A DNA stretch of 64,000 nucleotides from Modestobacter sp. VKM Ac-2982 (GTDB taxonomy: Bacteria > Actinomycetota > Actinomycetes > Mycobacteriales > Geodermatophilaceae): assembly GCF_026967935.1 (NCBI RefSeq), contig NZ_JAPVBL010000007.1:124001-188000 (forward strand). The letters are read 5' to 3'. Below, one piece after another: positions 1 to 10,195 of this stretch (the stretch's first letter is position 1; every line of letters begins with the position of its first letter). Position numbers and translations under genes: made by a program. The notes below the pieces were generated by a model, which had not been told where the DNA came from, did not search any database, and worked only from the letters and a program-made list of their open reading frames with translations.

Positions 1-122
1 CGGTGCCCGGCTTCGGTGGCCCGTCCTTCGGCCCGTCGCAGGGCAGCCCGAACGGCGCTCCCCAAGGTGCGCCGCAGGGCGGCGGTCGTCCGGACGGCGG
101 CTTCGGCCCGCAGTCGGTGTGA
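1..122 (+). CDS. C-terminal tail of an upstream protein, probably a MoxR-type AAA ATPase (partial)
   Basis: The reading frame is open from the left edge to TGA at 120-122 and encodes a Gly/Pro/Gln-rich low-complexity tail ending GGFGPQSV. No domain is visible. The stop overlaps the GTG start of the following DUF58 gene (GTGA, 119-122), so the two are translationally coupled. In actinobacteria the DUF58 and BatA-like genes usually follow a MoxR AAA+ ATPase whose C-terminus is often disordered and Gly/Pro-rich. The MoxR identity is inferred only from this context. Confidence 0.55.
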   Translation, partial: VPGFGGPSFGPSQGSPNGAPQGAPQGGGRPDGGFGPQSV

Positions 123-1093
123 CCGGCCCGGACGACACCGGCCGGGGGCCGGGCGGCGGTGCCCCGCCGCACTTCGGGCCCGGCAGCAACTCGGCGGTGC
201 TGCTGCGCCGCCTGGAGCTCACCGTCCGCCGCCGGCTGGACGGGCTGTTGCAGGGCGACCACCTGGGCCTGGTGCCGGGCTCGGGCAGCGAGGCCGGTGA
301 CTCCCGCGCCTACCACCCCGGGGACGACGTCCGCCGGATGGACTGGCCGGTGACCGCGCGCACCCAGGTGCCACACGTCCGCGAGACGATCGCCGACCGG
401 GAGCTGGAGACCTGGGTGGTCCTGGACCTCTCCGCCAGCCTGGACTTCGGCACCGCCGAGTGCGAGAAGCGGGACCTGGCGATCGCCGGCCTCGCGGCGG
501 TCAGTCACCTCACCGTGCACGGCGGCAACCGGCTGGGCGCCGTCGTCACCACCGGCGAGCGGGTCGACCGGTACCCGGCCACCCCCGGGCGGCTCGCCGC
601 GGACCGGCTGCTGCGGTCCGTCGTCGCCACCCCGCGGGCCGGGGCGGGCCGGCGCGGCGACCTCGCCGCCGCACTGGAGTCGCTGCGCCGCCCGCCGCGG
701 CGGCGCGGGCTGGTCGTCGTCATCTCGGACTTCCTGGGCTCTGATGCGCAGGGCACCGCCGACTGGGAGCGCCCGCTGCGGGGGCTGTCGGCCCGGCACG
801 ACCTGCTGGCCATCGAGGTCGTCGACCCGCGGGAACTCGAGCTGGCCGACGTGGGCCTGCTGACCGTCGTCGACCCCGAGACCGGGCAGACGCTGGAGGT
901 GCCCACCGGGAACGCGGAGGTCCGCCGCCGGTTCGCCGAGGGCGCCGCCGCGCAGCGCCGCGAGATCGCCGCCGCCCTGCGCCGGGCCGGTGCCGGGCAC
1001 CTGAGACTGCAGACCGACCGCGACTGGCTGGCCGACGTCGTCCGCTACGTCGCCGACCGCCGGCGCGCCGGCAGTGGAGGGGCCTCCCGATGA
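119..1093 (+). CDS. DUF58 domain protein (MoxR-associated, vWA-like)
   Basis: A 324-residue protein with the DUF58 signature YHPGDDVRRMDW at about residues 65-76, followed by a vWA-like strand with D-x-S-x-S (D103, S105, S107). Members are cytosolic partners of MoxR ATPases and are thought to act as chaperone or metal-insertion modules for periplasmic or membrane complexes. The start is the GTG overlapping the previous stop. The 3' end overlaps the next gene by ATGA (1090-1093), giving a tight three-gene operon. The first ~25 residues are Gly/Pro-rich. The family call is secure; the client complex cannot be deduced. Confidence 0.9.
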   Translation: MTGPDDTGRGPGGGAPPHFGPGSNSAVLLRRLELTVRRRLDGLLQGDHLGLVPGSGSEAGDSRAYHPGDDVRRMDWPVTARTQVPHVRETIADRELETWVVLDLSASLDFGTAECEKRDLAIAGLAAVSHLTVHGGNRLGAVVTTGERVDRYPATPGRLAADRLLRSVVATPRAGAGRRGDLAAALESLRRPPRRRGLVVVISDFLGSDAQGTADWERPLRGLSARHDLLAIEVVDPRELELADVGLLTVVDPETGQTLEVPTGNAEVRRRFAEGAAAQRREIAAALRRAGAGHLRLQTDRDWLADVVRYVADRRRAGSGGASR

Positions 1094-2046
1094 CCTTCCA
1101 GTCCCCGTGGTGGCTGGCCGGGCTGCTGGCGGTGGTGGCCCTGGTCGGCCTCTACGTGCTGCTGCAGCGGCGCCGCGCCAAGTACGCCGCCCGGTTCACC
1201 AACGTGGCCATGCTCGGTTCGCTGGTGCCCAAGCGGGCCGGGTGGCGCCGGCACGTGGCGTTCGGGCTCGTCGCCCTGGGGCTCGCGGTGCTGGTCGCCT
1301 CGCTGGCGCAGCCGAGCACCGAGGTCCGGGTGCCGCGGGAACGCGCGACGGTGATCATGGCCGTCGACGTCTCGCTGTCGATGCGCGCGACCGACGTCGA
1401 GCCGGACCGTTTCCAGGCCATGCAGCTGGCGGCCGAGGAGTTCGTGGAGGTGCTGCCGGAGCGGATCAACCTGGGGCTGGTCGCCTTCGCCGGGACGGCG
1501 GCCACCCTGGTCACCCCGACCACGGACCGGGAGGAGGTGCGCACCGCGATCGAGAACCTCGAACTCGCCGAGGCGACGGCGATCGGGGACGCGATCTTCA
1601 CCTCGCTCACCGCCATCACCAACTACCAGGCGACGCTGGCCTCGGAGGGGATGGAGGCGCCGCCGGCCCGGATCGTGCTGCTGTCCGACGGGTACAGCAC
1701 CGTGGGCCGGGAGGCGACCCAGGCGATCGACGCCGCCAACGCCGCCTCGGTGCCGGTCTCCACGATCGCGTTCGGCACCGACTACGGGACGCTGGACATC
1801 AACGGCGAGCGGGTGCCGGTGCCGGTCGACCGGGCAACGCTGGAGCAGATCGCCGAGGAGACCGACGGCAGCTACAGCGAGGCGGCCAGCGCCGCGGAGC
1901 TGTCGGAGGTCTTCGAGGACCTGGGCAGCCAGATCGGGTACACCACCGAGCCGCAGGACATCAGCCCGTGGTTCGTCCGCGGCGGCGTGCTGTTCGCGTT
2001 CCTCGGCGTCGTCGCGTCCCTCCTCTGGACCAACCGCCTGCTCTAG
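1090..2046 (+). CDS. VWA domain protein, BatA/YfbK-like, membrane anchored
   Basis: 318 residues. Two N-terminal membrane segments (about 8-25 and 55-73) precede a von Willebrand A domain that starts at the MIDAS motif DVSLS (D93, S95, S97). A C-terminal membrane segment (about 290-315) closes the protein. This is the BatA layout, with the VWA domain held at the membrane between helices. It is the last gene of the MoxR/DUF58/VWA operon and overlaps the DUF58 gene by 4 bases. It faces the quinone oxidoreductase gene convergently, with an inverted repeat between them. Confidence 0.9.
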   Translation: MTFQSPWWLAGLLAVVALVGLYVLLQRRRAKYAARFTNVAMLGSLVPKRAGWRRHVAFGLVALGLAVLVASLAQPSTEVRVPRERATVIMAVDVSLSMRATDVEPDRFQAMQLAAEEFVEVLPERINLGLVAFAGTAATLVTPTTDREEVRTAIENLELAEATAIGDAIFTSLTAITNYQATLASEGMEAPPARIVLLSDGYSTVGREATQAIDAANAASVPVSTIAFGTDYGTLDINGERVPVPVDRATLEQIAEETDGSYSEAASAAELSEVFEDLGSQIGYTTEPQDISPWFVRGGVLFAFLGVVASLLWTNRLL

Positions 2047-2058
2047 CCGGCTCCCCGC

Positions 2059-2124
2059 CCAGGCATAGGAAGCTCTTCGCCCACTTCTGGCTCGAGAACT
2101 GGGTGGAAAGCCTCCTGTGCCTGG
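2059..2124. terminator. Inverted repeat between convergent genes, possible bidirectional terminator
   Basis: Arms CCAGGCATAGGA (2059-2070) and TCCTGTGCCTGG (2113-2124) pair over 12 positions with one G-T pair and enclose about 42 bases. The site lies exactly between the stops of the plus-strand VWA gene (2046) and the minus-strand quinone oxidoreductase gene (2129). There is no T-run, as is common in high-GC actinobacteria. Confidence 0.45.
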
Positions 2125-2128
2125 CGCC

Positions 2129-3100
2129 TCAGCGGGTCGGGTCGAGGACGAGCTTGCCGGTGGTGCGCCGGGCGAGCAGGTCCTGGTGGGCCTCGCGGAC
2201 GGCGGTCAGCGGGTAGCGGCCACCGGAGACCGGCTTCAGGGTCCCGTCGGCGACCATCGCCAGCAGGTCGGTCATCGCGGCGTCCATCATCTCGGGCCGG
2301 GTCATGCAGTGCGCCAGCCAGAAGCCGATGACCGCCCGGCTGGTGCCCATCAGCGCGGGTACGGCGACCGTGGCGGGGGCCTCCCGACCGGCCATGCCGT
2401 AGGCGACCAGCCGGCCGAAGGGTGCCAACGCCGACAGCGACCCGTCGAACACGTTGCCGCCGGTCATCTCCAGCACGATGTCGACGCGCTTGCCGCCGTT
2501 GGCCTCCCGGAGCGCGGCGGTGAAGGCCTTCGGGTCGTCGGTGGCCAGCGCCGGGTCGACGGTGGCGTCGGCGCCGAGGGACGCGGCCAGCTCCCGCTTC
2601 TCCGGGCTGGAGGCGGTGGCGATGACCCGGCCGGCGCCCCAGCGCTTCGCCAGCTGGATCGCCAGGGTGCCCACCCCGCCGGCGCCGGCGATGACGACGA
2701 CGGACTCGCCCTCGGCCAGGTGGGCGGAGGTGCGCAGCAGGTGCCAGGCGGTGGCGCCCTGCAGGACGACGGCCAGCGCCTGCTCGTCGGTGACGCCGTC
2801 GGGCACCGGCCAGGTCAGTCGCGGATGAGCGGCGACCTTCTCCGCGTAGCCGCCGCCGGGCAGCAGGCCCACCACGCGCTGGCCGCCACCGGCCGGGGTG
2901 CCGACGAACTCGGCCCCCGGGATCAGCGGGAGCTGCTGCTTGGCGAGGTAGCTGTCCTCGGTCTGGTGTGTATCCGCAAAATTGACCCCGCAGCTCGAGA
3001 TGTCGAACAGCTGCTCGCCGTCCCCGGGGACGGGGTCGGGCAGGTCGACGACGTCCATGACCTCGGGGCCGCCGAAGCGGGTGATCTGCACAGCACGCAT
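2129..3100 (-). CDS. NADPH:quinone oxidoreductase, zinc-independent MDR family (intact parent of the dispersed repeat)
   Basis: 323 residues. The N-terminal GroES-like domain (about 1-115) starts MRAVQITRFGG and carries GVNFADTH (38-45). The nucleotide-binding domain has the glycine motif AGAGGVG (138-144). No structural zinc-binding cysteines are visible, as in QOR-type reductases, which reduce quinones or enones with NADPH. A -10 box TAGCCT (minus strand, 3107-3112) ends 6 bases before ATG, so the transcript is probably leaderless. The first ~45 codons recur as truncated copies further right. The codons for VNFADT here end in A or T (about 2960-2990), unlike the rest of the gene and unlike the copies. 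Confidence 0.9.
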   Translation of the reverse strand: MRAVQITRFGGPEVMDVVDLPDPVPGDGEQLFDISSCGVNFADTHQTEDSYLAKQQLPLIPGAEFVGTPAGGGQRVVGLLPGGGYAEKVAAHPRLTWPVPDGVTDEQALAVVLQGATAWHLLRTSAHLAEGESVVVIAGAGGVGTLAIQLAKRWGAGRVIATASSPEKRELAASLGADATVDPALATDDPKAFTAALREANGGKRVDIVLEMTGGNVFDGSLSALAPFGRLVAYGMAGREAPATVAVPALMGTSRAVIGFWLAHCMTRPEMMDAAMTDLLAMVADGTLKPVSGGRYPLTAVREAHQDLLARRTTGKLVLDPTR

Positions 3101-3112
3101 GCGGTGAGGCTA

Positions 3113-3834
3113 TGGCCTTCCCCACGCTGAACGTGACGGGCGGTGTGCTTGCCGCCGCAGTACTGAGTGGGGGCTGCACTCTGGTGGCTGCCTCTCAGCT
3201 GGCGCGATACGGCGTCTTATCGCCAGTGGCCAGGCTGATCACATCGTGGTTTGTCGCGTCGGTCCCGAGGCCGGTGAGCGTTCGAAGCACCGGTGGTGCG
3301 CCCCGAGGCCAGGAATGCGCGTTGAGCGCTGTGCGCATACGGTGACCGGCACCGTCGGTCTCCTCGGGCAGGTCACCGCGCGCTGTCGGCGACACGGCGG
3401 CCCTGGACGGCCCGACATCCAGTTGCCCTCGCGCGCCAGGTCGTCGCACGAGCACTGGGCGGGTCTCCGGACAGGTAGCTGACGACTTGTGGGACGTCCC
3501 TCCCGAACGCACGGTGACTGCCCTCCTGCGTTCATCGCCGCACTGCGCCGTGCGCTGGAGCCGGACCGACGTCCGCGCGGATGGCGCACCCCTGAGATTC
3601 GATGTCGCCTGTGGTCGTGAGGACGACTCTCGCCGGAGACGAGCAATCGCTGCGGCCGACTTGCCCGCGGTGCGATGCGTGGATCCTCCAGCTGGCAAGA
3701 GCGTGCTGATGCTGTCGGCCACAGGTCCCACTGCGCTGGGTCGATGCGGTCACTGGCGCGTCCGGTGAGGGAGGGGGCTTGCCCTGAGCGCCCAGGCGGG
3801 TCGCGCCTGGGTGGCGCATCGCGCCAGCTATTTG
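3113..3834. other. Gene-free stretch between the quinone oxidoreductase and TetR genes
   Basis: About 720 bases without a credible gene: frames are open only through high GC, lack family motifs, and contradict one another. A short hairpin (CTGGCG-C-GATA at 3199-3209 against TATCGCCAG at 3218-3226) is visible. The stretch is somewhat less GC-rich than its surroundings. A segment near 3160-3190 vaguely resembles the sequence to the right of the repeat copy near 31350. Confidence 0.5.
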
Positions 3835-3852
3835 TGTACCGGAGCGTAAAAT
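3835..3852 (+). promoter_or_regulatory. Leaderless -10 box and candidate autoregulatory site of the TetR gene
   Basis: TAAAAT (3847-3852) ends 6 bases before the ATG at 3859, the usual geometry of an actinobacterial leaderless promoter. The word TGTACCGG with a GCG-AA flank (3835-3849) overlaps it. A similar word, TGTACCGGGCGGAA, occurs at 4594-4607 upstream of the aldo/keto reductase. A shared TetR-type operator is plausible but the dyad is weak. Confidence 0.4.
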
Positions 3853-3858
3853 GAGGGC

Positions 3859-4461
3859 ATGGGTGGTTCCCCGCGTCCCGTCGGTCGCCCCAGGCAGTTC
3901 GACATCGATGACGCGCTCGATGTTGCAGTCCGGCTGTTCTGGGAGCGGGGCTACGAGGGGGCCAGCCTCGCCGACCTGACCGGCGCCATGGGCATCACCA
4001 AGCCGAGCTTCTACGCGGCCTTCGGCAGCAAGGAGCAGCTCTTTCGTCGAGCCTTGGACCGCTACACGGAGGGGCCGGCTTCCTATGGTCTGCGGGCGTT
4101 GGAGGAGCCGACGGCGCGGCAGGTCGTGGCGGCGTTCTTCGATGGAGCGGTCCGGGCTACAACCCCTCCGGAGGGACCGGCCGGATGTCTGGGTGTCCAG
4201 GGCGCACTTGCGTCGAGCAGTGGGGGCCAGGCCGCGCACGACGTGCTCGCCGGCTGGCGCAACGATGCCGGCGACCGCTTGGCGGAGCGCTTTCGGCGAG
4301 CTGCCAAGGAGGGGGACCTCCCGTCGGATGCCGACCCGCAGAGCCTGGCGCGTTACGTCATGACGGTGGGTTTCGGCATCGCCGTCCAGGCCGCCAGTGG
4401 CGTCAGCCGCAAGGACCTCCAGCTGATCGCCGACGTCGCGCTGCAGAACTGGCGGCCTTGA
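3859..4461 (+). CDS. TetR/AcrR-family transcriptional regulator
   Basis: 200 residues. The N-terminal helix-turn-helix (about 15-60) is typical of the family: [20 protein letters not shown], then [32 protein letters not shown]. The C-terminal ligand domain contains [12 protein letters not shown], as seen in TetR regulators of aldo/keto reductases and other redox genes. The ATG at 3859 follows a TANNNT box by 6 bases, so the mRNA is probably leaderless. The next plus-strand gene is an aldo/keto reductase, its likely target together with its own promoter. Confidence 0.9.
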   Translation: MGGSPRPVGRPRQFDIDDALDVAVRLFWERGYEGASLADLTGAMGITKPSFYAAFGSKEQLFRRALDRYTEGPASYGLRALEEPTARQVVAAFFDGAVRATTPPEGPAGCLGVQGALASSSGGQAAHDVLAGWRNDAGDRLAERFRRAAKEGDLPSDADPQSLARYVMTVGFGIAVQAASGVSRKDLQLIADVALQNWRP

Positions 4462-4593
4462 GGACGGTCGGCTCACCCGGCTGAGAGGCACCAGCTCGAC
4501 GACGGCGTTGTGCGTGACGTCGCCGTCGAGGTAGCCGGCCAGCGTTGAACCCCCACGAGGTGACTGCGCCCGGGTGCCTCGCCGTCCAAGTTA

Positions 4594-4607
4594 TGTACCG
4601 GGCGGAA
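4594..4607 (+). promoter_or_regulatory. Candidate TetR operator upstream of the aldo/keto reductase
   Basis: TGTACCGGGCGGAA contains the imperfect dyad TACCG-GG-CGGAA and repeats the word seen over the tetR -10 region at 3835-3849. It lies about 150 bases before the reductase start. The functional link is inferred from the word sharing and gene order only. Confidence 0.3.
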
Positions 4608-4755
4608 TAGAACCCCATGGGTCGAGGTTCACAGCACGGATGGCCGATCGCAACGCCGCGAGGCGCCTCATCCGTCACTGACCGCTCCACTCACTCCCTC
4701 ACCGGCATCGGTAGAGGCGATCCACCACTCACTCGCGCAGGAAGAGGACCAAGAC

Positions 4756-5727
<972 letters not shown>

Positions 5728-6188
5728 CGGACCCACGAGACGGCGAGGCCGCGCAGTTGCGTCGAGGACGCACGACAGGCGACTGGGCCGGCCTCATCCG
5801 TGACGGGAAACCTCTGGCGACCTCGGCAGCCTGAACCGATCGGGCCTGACCAGTGCGACAGTCACGACCCGGTGCGGGTGTGCGCAGCGCAGGAGTGTCC
5901 GTGCGGTCGACCGTAGGCATGCGTGGCCGGGTCGTGCCGGTGCACCGATCGACGTTGACGCCATCGCATGGTCCACGACGGTGGCCACTTCGTAGCCCGG
6001 CTCGCCTGTACGGCCATGCCCCGTACAGGCGTGGCGCGATGTCACGCAATCGGCACCTCGGGCTGTGACCTGGGAGTGCGTCGGGCAATCAGTCTCATCG
6101 CCCAGTTCGACACCCAGGCGTCCCCGTTGTGACGCCGACGTCCCCGAGCGCCAGCTCGACATCCAATCCGATCGAGAAGGAGCAGGTC
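5728..6188. other. Intergenic region with a palindrome
   Basis: No credible gene in 460 bases. The one clear structure is the palindrome at 6004-6030 listed separately. The Gfo/Idh/MocA gene starts at its right edge. Confidence 0.5.
6004..6030. promoter_or_regulatory. Perfect 10-bp inverted repeat, probable operator
   Basis: GCCTGTACGG (6004-6013) and its exact reverse complement CCGTACAGGC (6021-6030) flank 7 bases. It lies about 160 bases before the Gfo/Idh/MocA gene. The TGTACGG half-site is close to the TGTACCGG words near the TetR and aldo/keto reductase genes, which suggests, without proving, a common regulator. Confidence 0.4.
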
Positions 6189-7340
6189 ATGACGACCGGG
6201 GACGTACTCGGACGAGCCACCAGGCCCAACGACCTGTCAATGTCCAGCGACGCAACTCGCCGGCCTCTCATCGGCGTGGGCGTCGTAGGACTGAGCGCGA
6301 CGGGAGGCTGGGGTGCCGGAGCACACCTGCCGGCTCTGTCGACGGTCGGCGGGTTCGAGCTGCGTGGGCTGGTGGGGAGCTCGCCCGCGTCGGCTCGTGC
6401 GGCGAGCGCGGTGCACGGGGTGCCCGCATACGCATCGGCCGGAGCACTGGCGGAAGCCGACGACATCGATCTGGTCGTGGTGACGGTGAAGACACCGCAG
6501 CACCGCGATCTCGTGCTGCCCGCCCTCGGTGCCGGCAAGGCGGTGTTCTGCGAGTGGCCCTTCGCCGTCGACCTCCGCGAAGCAGAGGACATGGCCGCAG
6601 CAGCGCAGGGCATTCCCACTTTCGTGGGCTTGCAGGGACGCTCCTCGCCCACCTTCCGCTGGCTGGCCGACCTCGTGTCGAACGGCTTCGTAGGCGAGGT
6701 GCTCTCCGTGACGATCTCCACGGCGGCCACAGAGTGGGGCACACCCGTCTCAGAACGCATGCTCTACACACTCGATCGGCAACTCGGCGCCACGATGATG
6801 GCCATCGCCTTCGGCCACGCCATCGACTCCGTGTCGATGGTGGTCGGAGAGCTCCAGGACGTGGTGGCAACGACGGCGATCCGGCACCCGCACGTCCCGC
6901 TCATCCACGGTGGACGGGATGTTCCGATGACGGCCGAGGACCAGATCGCGATCTCCGGTACCTTGCCCGGCGGCGCGGTCCTCTCTGCTCATCAGCGGGG
7001 CGGGATCGCCTCGGGAGCCGGCTTCTCGATGACCGTCGACGGCTCGGACGGCACTCTCCAGGCCACCGCACCGAACCACCCGCACGTCACGCCGGTCACC
7101 GTGCGTGGCGCACGAGGTCATGGTCGCCCAACCGAGATGCCCCTCCCCGACGGCTACGACCAGTACCCCCGGCTGGCCCGGTCGCCGATCCACACTCTGG
7201 CGCACGCGTACGGCGGGATCCGCGACCAGCTCCTCGGCGGCGCCGCCGTGGTTCCCGACTTCGACGACGCCGTCATTCGGCACCAGCTCCTGGACGCCAT
7301 CACACGCTCCGCCGCCAGCGGCCGACGCGTGCACCGCTGA
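6189..7340 (+). CDS. Gfo/Idh/MocA-family oxidoreductase, Gal80-like
   Basis: 383 residues from the ATG at 6189, preceded at about 8 bases by GAAGGAG. The N-terminal Rossmann domain reads GVGVVGLSATGGWGAGAHLPAL (residues 29-50). The dinucleotide-binding EKP motif is replaced by EWPFA (122-126), the variant found in Gal80-like members. The rest is the alpha/beta dimerisation domain, with a substrate-site-like stretch GHAIDSV. Such proteins use NAD(P) on sugars or imines, or act as NADP sensors. It follows the aldo/keto reductase but is separated by 460 bases, so it may have its own promoter. Confidence 0.88.
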   Translation: MTTGDVLGRATRPNDLSMSSDATRRPLIGVGVVGLSATGGWGAGAHLPALSTVGGFELRGLVGSSPASARAASAVHGVPAYASAGALAEADDIDLVVVTVKTPQHRDLVLPALGAGKAVFCEWPFAVDLREAEDMAAAAQGIPTFVGLQGRSSPTFRWLADLVSNGFVGEVLSVTISTAATEWGTPVSERMLYTLDRQLGATMMAIAFGHAIDSVSMVVGELQDVVATTAIRHPHVPLIHGGRDVPMTAEDQIAISGTLPGGAVLSAHQRGGIASGAGFSMTVDGSDGTLQATAPNHPHVTPVTVRGARGHGRPTEMPLPDGYDQYPRLARSPIHTLAHAYGGIRDQLLGGAAVVPDFDDAVIRHQLLDAITRSAASGRRVHR

Positions 7341-8289
7341 GGTGAGCATCCGCTGACGTGTGCCTGGAGGAGCCGGTCGTTTGGCCAACTCGCACAGTGA
7401 GAGCACCGGGCGGTCCCGTCGCACCCTACGGATGGAATCGGTGACCACCGCACCACCGCCTACGGGCACGTCGACCGCCTCTGTGCCTGCTTCCTGAGCC
7501 GGCGGCATCTCCTCGAGCCACGCATCCTCGCTTCGGTGATGGCTGAGTTCCGCCGGCCAGTTCCCTCCCGCTCGTCGCCGAGGACCTCGGCGTGACGCTG
7601 GGTTCCATTGGTTGGACAGTCACGGTGATCGCGGTCGCGCCAGCCGACCCAGCAGGGGGAACGCGTTGTAGCTCAGCCCCGGCGTTCTGCGCGCTGCAGG
7701 TTGCGGATGAGCTTTGCTCGCCTCGGCGACCATGCCGGCGGCCGGCGCGGACCGCGAACCACACCGGTCCAGCACGCACCAGGCGGTTCCGCGTCCGATC
7801 AGAACGACGTCGGACAGCCTGGACCATCGTTACGCGAGCCGCATCAGGGACGTCGTCCACCCTGACGACCACCCGCTCCCGGTCCCGACGCCGGACACCG
7901 ACTGACCAGCCGGTCGCGGGCTTCGCACCGGACCGGCGGGGCGGGAGAGGCGCCGCCGCCTGGCGTCGTTGCTGGAGCCGTTGAACTGACGGAACGGCCG
8001 TGGCGTCGGGGCCGGCCCTGGGCTGATGGCGCGACCAGACGACCGCCGACGACGCAGTGGCACCTGCCGTGGGCAACGCCTGCCGAGCTGTGGTCGTCGA
8101 GCGCGACCAGGCTGTCGGGCGTGGCCGGCAGCTTCGTCACTGGGATCGCGACGGTATGACCACGAGGCGGTCCAGGTCGGGGTTCGCCAGCGTAGCGACG
8201 CCCCAACCTCCCGAAGTGGAAGGGAGTTGCCGCCGAAGCGGGCGGCCCGGCTCAGGCAAGCGTCGGTGTCGACCCCCGAGCACCTGACT
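7341..8289. other. Gene-free stretch left of repeat copy B
   Basis: About 950 bases with no recognisable gene. Frames such as 7592-7984 (+) give arginine- and proline-rich translations with no domain. It could be a decayed remnant, but no similarity to another part of the window is visible by eye. Confidence 0.5.
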
Positions 8290-8445
8290 TCAGTTGGACG
8301 CAACGCGGTGGTGGGTGTCGGCGAAGTTGACGCCGCAGCTGGAGATGTCGAACAGCTGCTCGCCGTCGCCGGAAGTGGGGTCGGGGAGGTCGACGACGTC
8401 CATGACCTCGGGGCCGCCGAAGCGGGTGATCTGCACAGCACGCAT
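8290..8445 (-). repeat. Dispersed QOR-5' repeat, copy B (51-codon truncated quinone oxidoreductase)
   Basis: ATG at 8445 to TGA at 8290: the first 45 codons match the intact gene at 3100 (MRAVQITRFGGPEV to GVNFADTH), then the frame switches to a different tail HRVASN and stops. A -10 box TACGGT (minus strand, 8452-8457) ends 6 bases before the ATG, so the promoter was copied with it. The copy lacks the entire nucleotide-binding domain and cannot be an oxidoreductase. The same breakpoint and a related tail occur in copies C, D, F and H. Confidence 0.93.
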
Positions 8446-8515
8446 GTCCCGACCGTAGGTCCTCGGCTGCCGGCCGGCCTCGGTGGTGCGGTCGCGCTCC
8501 TGGTCGGCGGCGTCG

Positions 8516-9373
8516 TCAGGTGTGCTGCGCGACGTCGTGCTCGGTGTCCGAGGTGGGCAGGGCGGCGGAGGCCAGGAGCGCCAGCTTGTCCGCGGCATCC
8601 GAACCGGCGTCCGGGTGGTAGACGACCAGCATCAGGTCGTCGGTGCCGTTGACGGCCAGGCGCTCCCGGTTGAGCGTCATCTCCCCGACCTGGGGGTGGT
8701 CGAGCCGGATCGGCGCCCCCCACTGCCGGCGTACCTCGTGCCGGGCCCAGAGCTGCCGGAACCGCGGGCTCCCCAGCGTCAGCTCGCCGGTGAGCTCGAT
8801 GAACCGGGGATCGTCGCCGTCCGTGCCGACGGCCTGCCGGAGGTTCGCGATGAAGCACTCCGTGACCTGCTCCCACTCCCGGTGCAGCGCCTGCTGGGCG
8901 GGATCGAGGAAGAGGTCACGCAGCTGGTTGCCCCCGACGGCGAGGCCGGGGGAGAGCGCGGTCGCCATGCGGTTCGCGGCCAGGATGTCGAAGTAGCGGT
9001 CCTCGATGAAGGCCGGCTGCACAAGGGAGTCCAGGAGCTTGAGCACCCCCGCCGGCGGGGTCTGCTTGCGCGGCCGACGCTTCCGCTGCCGGGGGACCTC
9101 CGCGGCCAGCGTCTGCAGGTGGGCGAAGTGGTCGTCGTCGAGCTGCAGCACGCGGGCGATGGACTCCAGCACCTGCAGTGACGGATGACGGTCGCGGCCC
9201 CGTTCCAGCCGGAGGTAGTAGTCGGCGCTGATGCCGGCGAGCATCGCGACCTCCTCCCGCCGCAGCCCCGGCACCCGCCGCACCCCGCCGTCGGGGATGC
9301 CCGCCTGCTGGGGCGTCACCAGCTCGCGCCGGGCCCGCAGGAAGGCTCCGAGCGGATTCGCCGACTCGTCCAC
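8516..9373 (-). CDS. XRE-family regulator with MmyB-like C-terminal domain
   Basis: 285 residues from a GTG at 9373. The HTH (about 25-75) reads VRRVPGLRREEVAMLAGISADYYLRLERGR, followed by a MmyB-type ligand-binding domain with YFDILAANRMATAL and MTLNRERLAVNGTDD. The family commonly controls a divergent SDR gene, and here an SDR starts at 9512 on the other strand. A -10 box TAGGGT (minus, 9381-9386) ends 7 bases before GTG, so the mRNA is probably leaderless. A remnant of this 5' end plus the intergenic region is duplicated near 13250-13420. Confidence 0.9.
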   Translation of the reverse strand: MDESANPLGAFLRARRELVTPQQAGIPDGGVRRVPGLRREEVAMLAGISADYYLRLERGRDRHPSLQVLESIARVLQLDDDHFAHLQTLAAEVPRQRKRRPRKQTPPAGVLKLLDSLVQPAFIEDRYFDILAANRMATALSPGLAVGGNQLRDLFLDPAQQALHREWEQVTECFIANLRQAVGTDGDDPRFIELTGELTLGSPRFRQLWARHEVRRQWGAPIRLDHPQVGEMTLNRERLAVNGTDDLMLVVYHPDAGSDAADKLALLASAALPTSDTEHDVAQHT

Positions 9374-9511
9374 GCCAGCGACCCTAGGCCGCTGGCAGCG
9401 ATCAGTGGGGGTCCTGTCAGACCCCAGGCTGCAGAGGGCCCTGGGTGACCCCGTTCCCGGTCCATAGCGTCCACAGCGGCCCCTTCGGGCGGAGCACTTC
9501 GAGAGGACGCC

Positions 9512-10195
9512 ATGACCGTCACCCTGATCACCGGCGCCAACAAGGGCATCGGCTTCCAGACCGCCAGACAGCTCATGGAGCTGGGGCACACCGTCTACAT
9601 CGGCGCCCGGGACGTCGAGCGCGGTGGGAAGGCCGCCGCGGAGATCGGGGCGCGATCCGTCCAGCTGGACGTCACCGACGACGCCTCCGTGGGGAGCGCA
9701 CTCGCGGCGATCGACGAGGCTGAAGGCCGCCTCGACGTCCTGGTCCACAACGCGGGCGTCCTGGAGACCGGGCTCGACGGCCCGGCGGCGCTGCGTTCCT
9801 TCGACGTCAACGCGGTGGGCATCGTGCGCGTCACGGAGGCGGCGCTGCCCCTGCTCCGCCGGTCGTCGAACCCGAACGTCGTCGTCATCTCCAGCAGCGC
9901 CGGGTCGTTCTGGGCGGTGACCAACCCGGAGCGGCCGGAGTTCGGTCTGCCGCTCGCGCTGTACTCGGCGTCCAAGGCCGCAGCCACCATGCTCACGGTG
10001 CAGTACGCCAAGGCGCACCCGGGCATCAGGTTCAACGCCCTCGAGCCAGGCACCACCGCGACCGACATGACCGCCGCCTTCGGGATCGGGCGACCGGTCG
10101 AGGAGAGTGCCCGGGTCGTCGTGCGGCTGGCCACGCTCGACTCGACCGGTCCGACCGGGACCCTCCAGGACGAGGCAGGGGAACTGCCCTGGTGA
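9512..10195 (+). CDS. SDR-family NAD(P)-dependent oxidoreductase
   Basis: 227 residues. It has the cofactor motif TGANKGIG (7-14), the structural HNAG motif and catalytic YSASK with an upstream Ser in ISSSAGS. It is a classical short-chain dehydrogenase of unknown substrate. ATG follows GAGAGGACGCC. The stop overlaps the start of the MMPL transporter gene by four bases (10192-10195), so pump and enzyme are co-translated. The divergent XRE regulator is the likely controller. A deleted second copy lies at 13419-13592. Confidence 0.92.
   Translation: MTVTLITGANKGIGFQTARQLMELGHTVYIGARDVERGGKAAAEIGARSVQLDVTDDASVGSALAAIDEAEGRLDVLVHNAGVLETGLDGPAALRSFDVNAVGIVRVTEAALPLLRRSSNPNVVVISSSAGSFWAVTNPERPEFGLPLALYSASKAAATMLTVQYAKAHPGIRFNALEPGTTATDMTAAFGIGRPVEESARVVVRLATLDSTGPTGTLQDEAGELPW

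Noticed and set aside
7426-8076. Long frames in the stretch between the Gal80-like gene and repeat B
   Set aside because: Both strands have open frames, none with motif, ribosome-binding site or consistent codon pattern.
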